DNA of 64,000 nucleotides from assembly GCF_002119725.1 (NCBI RefSeq), contig NZ_CP021109.1:3906001-3970000 (forward strand), given 5' to 3'. Below, piece after piece: positions 9,175 to 17,200 of this stretch. The notes under the pieces were generated by a model, which worked only from the letters and a program-made list of their open reading frames with translations, had not been told where the DNA came from and did no database searches. The position numbers and the translations under genes were made by a program. This DNA comes from Bordetella genomosp. 9 (lineage in GTDB: Bacteria > Pseudomonadota > Gammaproteobacteria > Burkholderiales > Burkholderiaceae_B). How positions within the stretch are numbered: the stretch's first letter is position 1; every line of letters starts with the position of its first letter.

Positions 9175-9768
9175 TTACACGCCTCTGGACTGGGCCTCGC
9201 GGGCGATTTCTTCCGCCAGCTCTTCCTCGGCCGATTTCGCGACATCGCGCCGCATCGGATCCTCGCAACGTCCGAGCAGATAGCCAACGCACTTGATCAG
9301 GTGCGAGATCCCGGCCAGCACCAGCAGCGTGAAGCCGACCGGAATCAGCAGCTTGACCGGCCAGCGCACCAGGCCGCCGGAATTCGACGACTGTTCGTTG
9401 GTCAGCCACGACTCGGTGAACACCGGCCAGGACAGCACCAGAATCAGCACGCAGGCGGGCAGCAGGAAAAACAGCACGCCGAAGATCTCGATCCAGATCT
9501 GCTTGCGGCGCGACAGGCGCGCGGACAGGATGTCCACCCGCACGTGCTCGTTTTTCAGCAGGGTATAGCCCGAGGCCAGCAGGAACATGGCCCCGAACAT
9601 GTACCACTGCAGCTCCAGCCAGGCGTTCGAACTGGTATGCAATACCTTGCGCACCACCGCGTTGCCCGCGCTGACCAGCACCACCAGCAGCGTCACCCAT
9701 GTCACCGCGCGGCCCACGCGCAGGTTTATCGCGTCGATTAGACGCGATAAGGCAAGTAAAGCCTTCAT
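9175..9768 (-). CDS. dctQ: TRAP transporter small permease (DctQ)
   Basis: This 197-residue membrane protein starts at the ATG at 9768, 10 bp after the dctP stop. A longer frame to 9834 would overlap dctP and adds non-conserved sequence. Four hydrophobic segments are visible, with the first near residues 20-40. The WLELQWYMFGAMFLLASGY stretch and the following NEHVRVD are characteristic of the DctQ family. It pairs with DctM to form the membrane part of the TRAP transporter. The C-terminal ~30 residues are charged and cytoplasmic (EEELAEEIAREAQS). The palindromic repeat begins right after its stop codon. Confidence 0.93.
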   Translation of the reverse strand: MKALLALSRLIDAINLRVGRAVTWVTLLVVLVSAGNAVVRKVLHTSSNAWLELQWYMFGAMFLLASGYTLLKNEHVRVDILSARLSRRKQIWIEIFGVLFFLLPACVLILVLSWPVFTESWLTNEQSSNSGGLVRWPVKLLIPVGFTLLVLAGISHLIKCVGYLLGRCEDPMRRDVAKSAEEELAEEIAREAQSRGV

Positions 9769-9778
9769 CACAGCTCGC

Positions 9779-10876
9779 TTACTTTCCGTCGCGTGGAATC
9801 GTACCCATGTAGCCGTCGTAACTGCCGTCGGCAACTCGGAACCACGGGATCTCGTTGTCGCGGAAGGCCACCATGTCGTCGTAGATTTTCTTGAACATGG
9901 CGCTCTTCTCGCTCATCTCCTTGTAAACCTTCAAGGACTCGGCGTAGCACGCGTCCATGACAGGCTTCGGGAACGAACGCAGCACCGCGCCATTTGCGAT
10001 CAGCCGCCGCAGCGCGGCCGGATTCTCGGCGTCATACTTCGCGATCATGTCGTTGGTGGCAGCCGCCGCGGCCTGCTCCAGCACGGCCTGATAGTGCTTG
10101 GGCAGCTTGTTGTAGGCGTCCTGGTTGACGTACAGGGACACCTGCAGCGTGCCTTCCCACCAGCCCGGGAAGTAATAGTATTTCGCGACTTTATTGAAGC
10201 CGAGCTTTTCGTCGTCGTAGGGCCCGATCCACTCGGCGCCGTCGATAGTGCCTTTTTCCAGGGCGGGATAGATATCGCCACCCGCGATCTGCTGGGGCAC
10301 CACGCCCAGGCGCGACAGCACCGCGCCCGCGAAGGCGCTCACGCGGAACTTCAGCCCTTTCAGGTCGTCCACCGTCTTGATTTCGTTGCGGAACCATCCG
10401 CCCATCTGGGTGCCGGTGTAGCCGCAGGGAAAATTGACGATGTTGTAGTTCTTGAACAGGTCCCGCATCAGCTTCAGGCCGTTGCCATGGCGCATCCAGG
10501 CGTTCATCTGGCGCGTGTTCAGGCCGAAAGGCACCGCCGCGTCGAAGCTCAGCGCCGGGTCCTTGCCGAAGTAGTAATACGAAGCGCTGTGACCGCATTC
10601 CACCGTGCCGTTCTGCACGCCATCGAGCACCTGCAGGGCCGGTACGATCTCGCCTGCGGGAAAAGCGCGAATGGCGAACTTGCCACCGGTGGCTTCACCC
10701 ACGTACTTGGCCAGGTTTTCGCCGCCGCTGTAGATGGCGTCGGCGCTGCGCGGGAAGCTGGATGCCAGGCGCCAATGGATGGTGGGCGCGTCCTGGGCAA
10801 AAACCGGGGAAGCGAGCGTGGCGCTACCGGCGGCCGCGCCCAACGCGGCGTTTTTCAGGAACGAACGGCGTTGCAT
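9779..10876 (-). CDS. dctP: TRAP transporter periplasmic binding protein (DctP/TakP-like)
   Basis: This 365-residue binding protein has a twin-arginine-like leader (MQRRSFLKNAALG) and a cleavage region near ASPVFAQ. The mature part begins IHWRLASSFPRS, as in the TakP (2-oxoacid) subgroup. It contains the family's LKGLKFRVSA segment, whose Arg normally binds the substrate carboxylate, and GAEWIGPYDD. A Shine-Dalgarno AGGAGA precedes the ATG by about 8 nt. It heads the dctPQM operon and delivers the substrate to DctQM in the periplasm. The substrate is probably a monocarboxylic or 2-oxo acid by family, which the sequence alone does not prove. Confidence 0.93.
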   Translation of the reverse strand: MQRRSFLKNAALGAAAGSATLASPVFAQDAPTIHWRLASSFPRSADAIYSGGENLAKYVGEATGGKFAIRAFPAGEIVPALQVLDGVQNGTVECGHSASYYYFGKDPALSFDAAVPFGLNTRQMNAWMRHGNGLKLMRDLFKNYNIVNFPCGYTGTQMGGWFRNEIKTVDDLKGLKFRVSAFAGAVLSRLGVVPQQIAGGDIYPALEKGTIDGAEWIGPYDDEKLGFNKVAKYYYFPGWWEGTLQVSLYVNQDAYNKLPKHYQAVLEQAAAAATNDMIAKYDAENPAALRRLIANGAVLRSFPKPVMDACYAESLKVYKEMSEKSAMFKKIYDDMVAFRDNEIPWFRVADGSYDGYMGTIPRDGK

Positions 10877-11199
10877 TGCGGGTGTCTCCTGGGTGTAGGA
10901 AGAAATCGTCTTGCGCGGCGCCGCCCGGGTAGGACGGCCGCGGTCATCTTTTTGTGCACAGAGCTTTCAGGGCCCTGTCATTCCGGGTCGGAATCTTAAG
11001 GGCGAAATTGCCGTCCGCGCGCTTGCGGATAACCCTTAAATCATTGTTACAGCTGCCGCCGTAAAAACAGGGACGTTTCAAGGCGCGTCTTTGGCGTGTC
11101 CCGCACGTCACCCGCGTCACTGCCGTCAGTCCACCGCTCGCTAGAATGATTCTCCACTAAAACAAAGACGCCCCGGCAGGGGCGATGGAGAGCCCCCCG
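10877..11199. other. Divergent intergenic region between dctP and the lyase-like gene
   Basis: These 323 bp separate dctP (minus) from the exported lyase-like gene (plus) and must hold both promoters. A TAGAAT -10-like hexamer lies at 11139-11144 on the plus strand, with no good -35 at the right distance. I see no riboswitch, no terminator and no convincing operator. Confidence 0.4.
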
Positions 11200-12903
11200 A
11201 TGAGACGCCATTTCGCCCCCGCCTGCCTGGCTATCGCCCTTTCGTCGCTTGGCGCCGCGGCGGCCGCGCAGACCGCGCCAGGGCAACCTGCGCCGCCCGC
11301 CACCCCGAACGCGACGTCGGCGTCCTCCGCGGCTCCTTCTTCCGATGCGGGCCACGGCGGCGCGGGCCTAGCCGCTTCCCAAGCGCCGGACGCCGCGGCC
11401 AAACCGGCCGCCGCCCACCGGCGCGACGAATTCTTCTGGCTGGGGGAAATCAACAAGGCCACCGCCGTGATCAATACCGATCAAGGCCTGCTCGACAAAG
11501 CCATGGCGCCGCAACTGGCCGCCGCGGTCGCCAAAGTCATTCAGGATGGCAACCAGCCGGGCGGCAAGCGGCCGTCAACCGTCATCACGTTCGAACCGCT
11601 ACTGATCAAGGCCGGGGGCATGGACGTCACGCTGCTGCACGCAGGCCGCTCCAGCCAGGACATGCACGCCACCTATCGCGCCGCCATCCTGCGCGACAAA
11701 CTGCTGGAGCTGGCCGACCAGCTCAACATCACGTCGGCCACCCTGGTGGATCTCGCGGCCAGGCATGCCGGCACTATCGTCCCCAACTACACCAATGGGG
11801 TTGCCGCCCAGCCGAACAGCTACGGTCACTACCTGTTGGGCCATGCCGCCGCGCTGGACCGCGATGCGCAACGCATTCGCGAAGCCTACGCGCGCATCGA
11901 CCGTTCCCCTATGGGCACCACTGTCCTGAACGGCACAAGCTGGCCCCTGGACCGCCAGCGCATGGCGGACTACCTGGGCTTCAGCCGACTGGTCGACAAC
12001 GCCTACGACGCGTCGCAGATTTCATCCATGGACGAGCCGGTGGAGGTTGCGTCCATCGTCACCAGCATCGCGCTGCACACCGGCAATTTCATCGAAGACA
12101 TCATGACGCAGTATGCGCAGTCGCGGCCGTGGATCCTGCTGCAGGAAGGCGGCGGCAACACCTATGTATCCAGCGCCATGCCGCAGAAGCGCAACCCCGG
12201 GTTGCTCAACTCGACGCGCAGCGATGCGTCCACGGCGCTCACGCTGGCGATGGGCCCAGTCATCCAGACGCACAACATCACCCCCGGCATGTCCGATCCC
12301 AAGGAAGTGGCGCAGAACTCGGCCATGGTGGACAGCGCCATCAAGGCCTTGAAGAAGTGGGATCGCGTAATGAAAGCGCTGGTCATCAACCCCGACCGCG
12401 CCCTGGAAGAATTGAACAGCGATTGGACCGCTTCCCAGGAACTGGCCGACGTCCTGATGCGCAAGTACCAGCTTCCCTTCCGCGAAGGCCACCACTTTGC
12501 TTCGGAAGTCGTGGAATATGCACGTCAGCACGATATCAAGCCGCTGGACTTTCCCTACGCCCAGGCGCAGCGCATCTATGCCGAGACCGTGAAGGGCACC
12601 CGGTACCCGCAGGCGCTGCCGATGAGCGAGGCCGAATTCCGGTCTACCCTGGACCCGGTCGCCATCGTGAAGAACCGCGCCACAGCCGGCGGCCCCCAAC
12701 CGGCGGAAATGGACCGCATGCTCAAGGATGCCCGCGATCGTCTGGCAGCCCAGGCGGCGTGGATTTCGCAGCATCGAGAACATATCGACGATGCGCTGGC
12801 GCGCCTGGACAAGGACTTCGACCGGCTGCTGGACAGCGGCAAGGACAGCCCCGATCAGCCCGCCAGCGGCAATGCGGGATTCCACGCGACTTCCCACAAA
12901 TAG
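11200..12903 (+). CDS. Exported argininosuccinate-lyase-superfamily protein
   Basis: This 567-residue protein starts at the ATG at 11200, preceded by GGAG; an in-frame ATG at 11185 is possible. Residues 1-24 look like a signal peptide (MRRHFAPACL...AAAAAQ), followed by an Ala/Pro-rich linker to ~75. The body belongs to the fumarase/argininosuccinate-lyase superfamily: HAGRSSQDMHAT (148-158) matches the ASL segment HTGRSRNDQxAT, and SSAMPQKRNP (324-333) is the superfamily signature with the catalytic Ser loop. At the conserved THLQ site the sequence reads NYTNGVAAQPNSYGHYL (196-212), so the usual catalytic His is absent. A periplasmic location and different chemistry are inferred. The last 49 bp overlap the convergent VOC gene. 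Confidence 0.75.
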   Translation: MRRHFAPACLAIALSSLGAAAAAQTAPGQPAPPATPNATSASSAAPSSDAGHGGAGLAASQAPDAAAKPAAAHRRDEFFWLGEINKATAVINTDQGLLDKAMAPQLAAAVAKVIQDGNQPGGKRPSTVITFEPLLIKAGGMDVTLLHAGRSSQDMHATYRAAILRDKLLELADQLNITSATLVDLAARHAGTIVPNYTNGVAAQPNSYGHYLLGHAAALDRDAQRIREAYARIDRSPMGTTVLNGTSWPLDRQRMADYLGFSRLVDNAYDASQISSMDEPVEVASIVTSIALHTGNFIEDIMTQYAQSRPWILLQEGGGNTYVSSAMPQKRNPGLLNSTRSDASTALTLAMGPVIQTHNITPGMSDPKEVAQNSAMVDSAIKALKKWDRVMKALVINPDRALEELNSDWTASQELADVLMRKYQLPFREGHHFASEVVEYARQHDIKPLDFPYAQAQRIYAETVKGTRYPQALPMSEAEFRSTLDPVAIVKNRATAGGPQPAEMDRMLKDARDRLAAQAAWISQHREHIDDALARLDKDFDRLLDSGKDSPDQPASGNAGFHATSHK

Positions 12904-13277
12904 CCGTCCGGGTCCTGGAAATAGCCGGCATAGCCGCCCCAGAAGGTTTTGCCGGCGGGCTTGACGACCTGGCCGCCCGCCTGGCGCGCCTGCTCCAGGA
13001 CGGCGTCGACTTCGGTTTCGTTGCGCACGTTGTGCGCCAGGGCAAAACTTGGGACGCCCGGCGTCGCGGCAGGCAGACCGGTGTCGTGCGCCAGGTCTTC
13101 CCGCCCCCAGAGCGCCAGCTTCAGGCCGGGCTGCATATCGAAGAACGCCACCGCGCCGTGCTCGAACTCCACGCCGACGATGCCTTCGGTCGCCAGACCC
13201 ATGCCGTCACGGTAGAAATGCACCGCGCGTTCCAAGTCGGAGACGCCCAGCGTAATGAAAGAAATGCGGGATTCCAT
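12855..13277 (-). CDS. VOC (glyoxalase/bleomycin-resistance fold) family protein
   Basis: This 140-residue protein starts at the ATG at 13277, behind a strong AAGGAGGAG Shine-Dalgarno; a longer frame to 13325 is not supported. It has the two beta-alpha-beta-beta-beta halves of the VOC fold: VSDLERAVHFYRDGMGL near the N-terminus, and WGGYAGYFQDPDGYLWEVAWNP near the C-terminus, where the terminal Glu is the typical metal ligand. The substrate cannot be told. It overlaps the 3' end of the lyase-like gene by 49 bp on the opposite strand and lies downstream of the GntR gene on the same strand. Confidence 0.85.
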   Translation of the reverse strand: MESRISFITLGVSDLERAVHFYRDGMGLATEGIVGVEFEHGAVAFFDMQPGLKLALWGREDLAHDTGLPAATPGVPSFALAHNVRNETEVDAVLEQARQAGGQVVKPAGKTFWGGYAGYFQDPDGYLWEVAWNPALPLAG

Positions 13278-13371
13278 TTTGACTCCTCCTTGGTGTGGAC
13301 GCGCGCCGTTCAAGCGGGCTGCCATGACGGAGTGGGAGAGATGGCCGACGGCGGCCTTCGGCGTTGCCGCT

Positions 13372-14106
13372 TCAGGAAAAAAACAGGGACTGCAGATCCA
13401 CCCGGCCTGCAGGCTCCGGTTCTTCGAGCGCGAGCGTCGCCTCGATATGCTGCAAATGATGCCGCATCAATGCCGCCGCCTGGGCGCCGTCGCCCGCCTC
13501 GATCGCATCGATCATCGTTTCGTGTTCGTGATAAGGGCAAGCCGGCGTATTGGGCTTGTCATACAGGGTAATGACGAGACAGGTCTGCGCGCAAAGCTCG
13601 CGCAGCGTCCGCGTCAGGATCCGGTTGCCGGTCAACTCGGCCATCAGCATGTGGAAAGCGCCCGATAACCGGATGATGGCGGCGCGGTCGCCCGCCGCCC
13701 GCGCCGCGGCTTCCTGACGCACGTGCGCCCGCAAGCGCGCGATATGCGACGCCTTGGGCCCCCGGGCGAGAAGATCCGCCATCGAGGGTTCGATCAGCTG
13801 GCGCATGGCGAATACCTCGCGCGCCTCCTCCACTGTCGGCTTGGCGATGAAGGCGCCGCGATTGGGTATCAGCGTGACCAGGTTCTCGTGCGCCAGCCGG
13901 GCCAATACCTGGCGTATGCGTCCACGCGTGCTGCCCGTGACTTCGGCAAGATGGTCCTCGACCAGGCGCGTTCCAGGCAGCAAACGATGTTCGAACACGG
14001 CCTGCTGCAGGCGGCGGTAGATATCCTCGTTCGCCAGTATGGGCGCCGGGGCGGCCGGCTTGGCGCTGGCGGCGCCTCGCGCGCCCTTTTCGTTCGGAAT
14101 GGCCAT
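13372..14106 (-). CDS. GntR-family (FCD/FadR-type) transcriptional regulator
   Basis: This 244-residue regulator has an Ala/Pro-rich N-terminal tail (1-25) and a winged HTH (~28-90: IYRRLQQAVFEHRLLPGTRLVEDHLAEVTG, then RGRIRQVLARLAHENLV). The FCD effector domain has His-containing helices (HMLMAEL, YHEHETMIDAI, MRHHLQHIEA) that usually bind metal and a carboxylate ligand. It is divergent from the six-gene ABC/amidohydrolase operon and is the obvious candidate for its regulator. Two identical ATTG-N4-CAAT sites lie in the shared intergenic region, one of them directly next to a TAGAAT -10 on this gene's strand, which suggests autoregulation. Confidence 0.92.
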   Translation of the reverse strand: MAIPNEKGARGAASAKPAAPAPILANEDIYRRLQQAVFEHRLLPGTRLVEDHLAEVTGSTRGRIRQVLARLAHENLVTLIPNRGAFIAKPTVEEAREVFAMRQLIEPSMADLLARGPKASHIARLRAHVRQEAAARAAGDRAAIIRLSGAFHMLMAELTGNRILTRTLRELCAQTCLVITLYDKPNTPACPYHEHETMIDAIEAGDGAQAAALMRHHLQHIEATLALEEPEPAGRVDLQSLFFS

Positions 14107-14184
14107 AGGGAAGTGGTGTCAGGCGGAGGGCGGTGAAACGGCGCAGAACGAGGGGCGTTCATTGACGGCCCGTTCCGCAGCGAC

Positions 14185-14203
14185 ATTCTAGATTGCGCAC
14201 AAT
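14185..14203 (-). promoter_or_regulatory. Putative GntR operator O1 beside the gntR -10 box
   Basis: GATTGCGCACAAT (14191-14203) contains the inverted repeat ATTG-CGCA-CAAT. On the minus strand it is followed at once by TAGAAT (14190-14185), a good -10 hexamer about 80 bp upstream of gntR. An identical 13-mer occurs at 14404-14416. Repressor binding here would occlude the gntR promoter. Confidence 0.6.
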
Positions 14204-14293
14204 ATCGATGGGAAGAGGCGACGATCTGTTCACGCGCCGGAGCCATCGCCGCACGTGCGCCTGCCGCATCGCTTGCGCCCCCGCACCGCCTTT

Positions 14294-14310
14294 TGCACCC
14301 GCCGGGTGCA
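14294..14310 (+). promoter_or_regulatory. Perfect NtrC-type enhancer box
   Basis: TGCACC-CGCCG-GGTGCA is a perfect 17-bp palindrome matching the established NtrC consensus TGCACC-N5-GGTGCA. Its centre is about 140 bp upstream of the -12 element of the sigma-54-type promoter at 14428-14444, a normal enhancer distance. It implies activation of the ABC/amidohydrolase operon under nitrogen limitation. Confidence 0.75.
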
Positions 14311-14403
14311 TCCCGGCCCACCTTGGCGCAACCCACCTCGCCCTCGCGGATGGCGATCGATCGGAAAAACGCCGGCTCCCACTGCCGCAACAAAGCAGGA
14401 ACA

Positions 14404-14416
14404 GATTGCGCACAAT
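14404..14416 (+). promoter_or_regulatory. Putative GntR operator O2 upstream of the sigma-54-type promoter
   Basis: This is a second, identical copy of GATTGCGCACAAT. It lies 213 bp from the first copy and ends 11 bp before the -24 element of the operon promoter. The position fits repression of the promoter, or looping with O1 around the NtrC box. Confidence 0.6.
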
Positions 14417-14427
14417 CCACCAGAAAA

Positions 14428-14444
14428 TTGGCACAGCTATTGCT
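14428..14444 (+). promoter_or_regulatory. Sigma-54-type (-24/-12) promoter
   Basis: TTGGCAC-AGCTA-TTGCT matches the RpoN consensus, with GG (14430-14431) and GC (14442-14443) separated by exactly 10 bp. Transcription would start near 14455, giving a leader of ~60 nt before the ATG at 14514, which has the Shine-Dalgarno CAGGAG. The perfect NtrC box upstream supports the call. Confidence 0.75.
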
Positions 14445-14513
14445 TTGACACAAGACATCGCAGCCGCATCGGCCAGCGACCGGACCGCCCCCCTTCATTA
14501 CAGGAGCTTTCCC

Positions 14514-15518
14514 ATGTCTTTCCTCAAAGCGGTGGCAGCCATCGCCATGGTGACCTTGGCCGGGTCCTACGGCCCCGCCCGCGCCGCCGACCCCGAGATC
14601 AAGCTGGGCTTCGCCAAATGCGCGCATTGCGTTCCGATGGGACTGACGCCGCAACTGGCCAAGGGCGTCGCCATCGACGCCACGGCCTTCACTTCCGGGA
14701 ACGACGTGTTGACTGCCCTCGTTTCCAAAAGCGTGGACATCGCCCAGGTCACGTACCTGCACTTCGTGACCGCGCTGGACAAAGGCTTTGATATCGTCGC
14801 CATCTCCGGGGAGGTCAATGGCGGTTCGGAGCTGTTGAGCGCGCCGGCCCTCGGCCTGAAGGCGGACGACTGGGACGGGCTGAAGAAGCTGGTCGCGGCG
14901 CGCAAGCAGGCGGGTACGCCCCTGCGCGTGGCCGCCTCGCGCGGCAACGCACAGGACCTGCACATGCGCGGTGTATTGGCGACGCACGGCATCAACCCGG
15001 ACAAGGACGTGCAGTTCATCAACATCCCGAACCCCGCGGACCATGCCGCGGCCCTGCAGCGCAACGAAGTGGATCTCGTGTCCACGGTGGAACCCTTTGC
15101 TTCACAGATCCGCATGAACGGCGCCGGCAAGCACTTCGACTTCCCCTACGACCAGGCGGCCGGCAAGCTGACCAACCTGATCGTCACACGGTCGGATGTG
15201 ATCAGGGCCAAGCCGCAGGCGGTGCAGTCCACCGTCGATGCCGTGGTGGCGCTGGTCGGCAAACTGAAAACCGACCAGGGAATGTGGGTCGGCGCGATAG
15301 CCAAATACACCGCCCTCGATCCCAGGATTGCCGCCGCCGCGCTGGACAACGCGTATCCGGACTACGCCATGTACCAGAAGCAGACGCTCGCGATCGCCAG
15401 GATGATGAAGGACCTGCACTACGTGTCCACGGACGTCAGCGCGCAAATCCCGTCGCACATGGATTACAGCTTCCTGGCCAGGTCCACGGGCAAGACCCCG
15501 GCCGATCTGGGTCAGTAA
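14514..15518 (+). CDS. ABC transporter substrate-binding protein (NMT1/SsuA-like)
   Basis: This 334-residue periplasmic protein starts at the ATG at 14514, with CAGGAG ~7 nt upstream; the frame is open further upstream, but that is regulatory DNA. Residues 1-24 form a signal peptide ending in GPARAA. The mature part (EIKLGFAKCAHC, NDVLTALVSKSVDIAQVTYLHF, VDLVSTVEPFAS) follows the SsuA/ThiY/NMT1 pattern used for nitrogen- or sulfur-containing small molecules. An unusual CAHC pair lies at the start of the mature domain. It is the first gene of the operon and delivers the substrate to the permease and ATPase that follow. Confidence 0.9.
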   Translation: MSFLKAVAAIAMVTLAGSYGPARAADPEIKLGFAKCAHCVPMGLTPQLAKGVAIDATAFTSGNDVLTALVSKSVDIAQVTYLHFVTALDKGFDIVAISGEVNGGSELLSAPALGLKADDWDGLKKLVAARKQAGTPLRVAASRGNAQDLHMRGVLATHGINPDKDVQFINIPNPADHAAALQRNEVDLVSTVEPFASQIRMNGAGKHFDFPYDQAAGKLTNLIVTRSDVIRAKPQAVQSTVDAVVALVGKLKTDQGMWVGAIAKYTALDPRIAAAALDNAYPDYAMYQKQTLAIARMMKDLHYVSTDVSAQIPSHMDYSFLARSTGKTPADLGQ

Positions 15519-15537
15519 GGCGGCGGAGCGACACATC

Positions 15538-16359
15538 ATGCACCTGTTGCGTCATAAGGAGCGGCTCGCGGTACCGCTCATCGTCCTGCTCGCCTGGGAG
15601 GCATTTTCCCGATCCGGCTGGATTCCGCCGGCATTGCTGCCCGCACCTTCCCGGGTCATCCTGACCTGGGCCGACTGGATTTTCGGCACCGACGGCAGCA
15701 CGCAGTCCTACAGCGGCGAATGGCTCAATGCGGCCGTCGCCAGTCTGCTGCGCGTCCTGGCGGGATATGCCATCGCGGCCGCCAGCGGCATCCTGCTGGG
15801 AATCGCCATCGGCTGGTGGCGCTGGGTAGAGAAGACGGTCGAGCCCACCATCCAGGTACTGCGGCCGATACCGCCGGTGTCATGGATTCCGCTGGCCATC
15901 ATATGGTTTGGCATCGCCAACAAGCCCGCGATTTTCCTGGTGTTTCTCGGCGCGTTCTTCCCCATTTTGATGAACACCATCCATGGCGTGAAAAACGTGG
16001 ACCGCAACCTTATCCGGGCCGCGGCAATGATGGATGCCACGCAATGGCAACTGCTGCGCCACGTAGTGATGCCGGCGGCGCTGCCGAGCATTTTCTCGGG
16101 GCTGCGCATCGCCATCGGTTCGGCATGGATGCTCACCGTCACCGCGGAGATGGTTGCCGTCAAGAGCGGCCTGGGCTACTCCTTGTGGGACTCGTATTAC
16201 TTCCTGCGCTATGACCTCGTCATTGCGGCCATGGTCAGCATCGGTCTGCTGGGCTTCCTTTCCGACCTTCTGTTGAAACACATCATGAATGGCGCTTTGC
16301 ATTGGCAGCGCGCCTCCACGCTGCAAGGCAATCAACACGCCGCCAGGAGTCCGCGATGA
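15538..16359 (+). CDS. ABC transporter permease (SsuC/TauC-like)
   Basis: This 273-residue inner-membrane permease has about six hydrophobic segments. Its cytoplasmic coupling loop, RAAAMMDATQWQLLRHVVMPAALPSI without a break, contains the EAA-type motif that contacts the ATPase. The layout matches the BPD_transp_1 family members that pair with NMT1-type binding proteins. It starts 19 bp after the binding-protein gene, and its stop overlaps the start of the ATPase gene (ATGA), indicating translational coupling. Confidence 0.93.
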   Translation: MHLLRHKERLAVPLIVLLAWEAFSRSGWIPPALLPAPSRVILTWADWIFGTDGSTQSYSGEWLNAAVASLLRVLAGYAIAAASGILLGIAIGWWRWVEKTVEPTIQVLRPIPPVSWIPLAIIWFGIANKPAIFLVFLGAFFPILMNTIHGVKNVDRNLIRAAAMMDATQWQLLRHVVMPAALPSIFSGLRIAIGSAWMLTVTAEMVAVKSGLGYSLWDSYYFLRYDLVIAAMVSIGLLGFLSDLLLKHIMNGALHWQRASTLQGNQHAARSPR

Positions 16360-17129
16360 GCCATGTCGTTTTCGAAGGTATCGGCAAAACCTTTTACGAC
16401 GCCCGCCGCAACACGGAACTGCTCACCCTGCAGGACGTGTCGCTCAGCGTGGGCGAACACGAGCTGCTTTGCCTGCTGGGACCATCGGGGTGCGGCAAGT
16501 CCACGCTGTTGAACATGCTTGCCGGTTTCGAGCAGCCGACCACCGGCCGGGTGACGGTGCAAGGCAAGCCGGTGACGCGGCCCGGTGCGGACCGCGGCAT
16601 GGTGTTCCAGCAGGCGACCCTGATGCCCTGGCTGCCCGTCTGGGACAACGTGGCCTTTCCTTACCGGCTGCGCGGCATGCCCAAGGCGCAGCGGCGACGG
16701 CTTGCGCAACCCTACATCGATCTGGTGGGACTGACCGGCTTCGAGGACCACTACCCTTCCGAACTGTCGGGCGGCATGAGCCAGCGGGTCGGCATCGCTC
16801 GCGCGCTCCTGCTGAACCCGGGCGTGATTCTGATGGACGAGCCCTTTGCTGCGTTGGACGCGCAGACCAAGGCCGATATCCAGGAAGAGCTGGTCGCAAT
16901 CTGGCAGAAGTCCCGATCGACCATCGTGTTCGTCACCCATAGCGTGGAAGAGGCCCTGATCCTCGGCACGCAGGTCGCCGTCATGACGCATCGCCCCGGC
17001 CGGATCCGCGAGCTTATTCCCATCGACCTGCCGCGGCCTCGCGACACCACCTCCGCCCTGTTCAACGAGATCAAGCGCCACGTGCTGTCCCTGATCCGCG
17101 AAGAGGCCGCGTTGGCGCGCGCCGCCTGA
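16356..17129 (+). CDS. ABC transporter ATPase (SsuB/TauB-like)
   Basis: This 257-residue ATPase has a Walker A GPSGCGKST, signature LSGGMSQRV, Walker B VILMDEP and the switch His in FVTHSVEEA. The start at 16356 overlaps the permease stop by ATGA; upstream in-frame codons lie inside the permease gene. It drives import by the preceding binding protein and permease. PVTRPGADRGMVFQQATLMPW is typical of the nitrate/sulfonate/taurine class of ATPases. Confidence 0.95.
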   Translation: MSHVVFEGIGKTFYDARRNTELLTLQDVSLSVGEHELLCLLGPSGCGKSTLLNMLAGFEQPTTGRVTVQGKPVTRPGADRGMVFQQATLMPWLPVWDNVAFPYRLRGMPKAQRRRLAQPYIDLVGLTGFEDHYPSELSGGMSQRVGIARALLLNPGVILMDEPFAALDAQTKADIQEELVAIWQKSRSTIVFVTHSVEEALILGTQVAVMTHRPGRIRELIPIDLPRPRDTTSALFNEIKRHVLSLIREEAALARAA

Positions 17130-17200
17130 CCCGCCCTGTCTCCTTCCCGGGCATGCCGGCGCGGCGCCGGCATGCCGTCCTATCTTGCTGGAATGCATCC

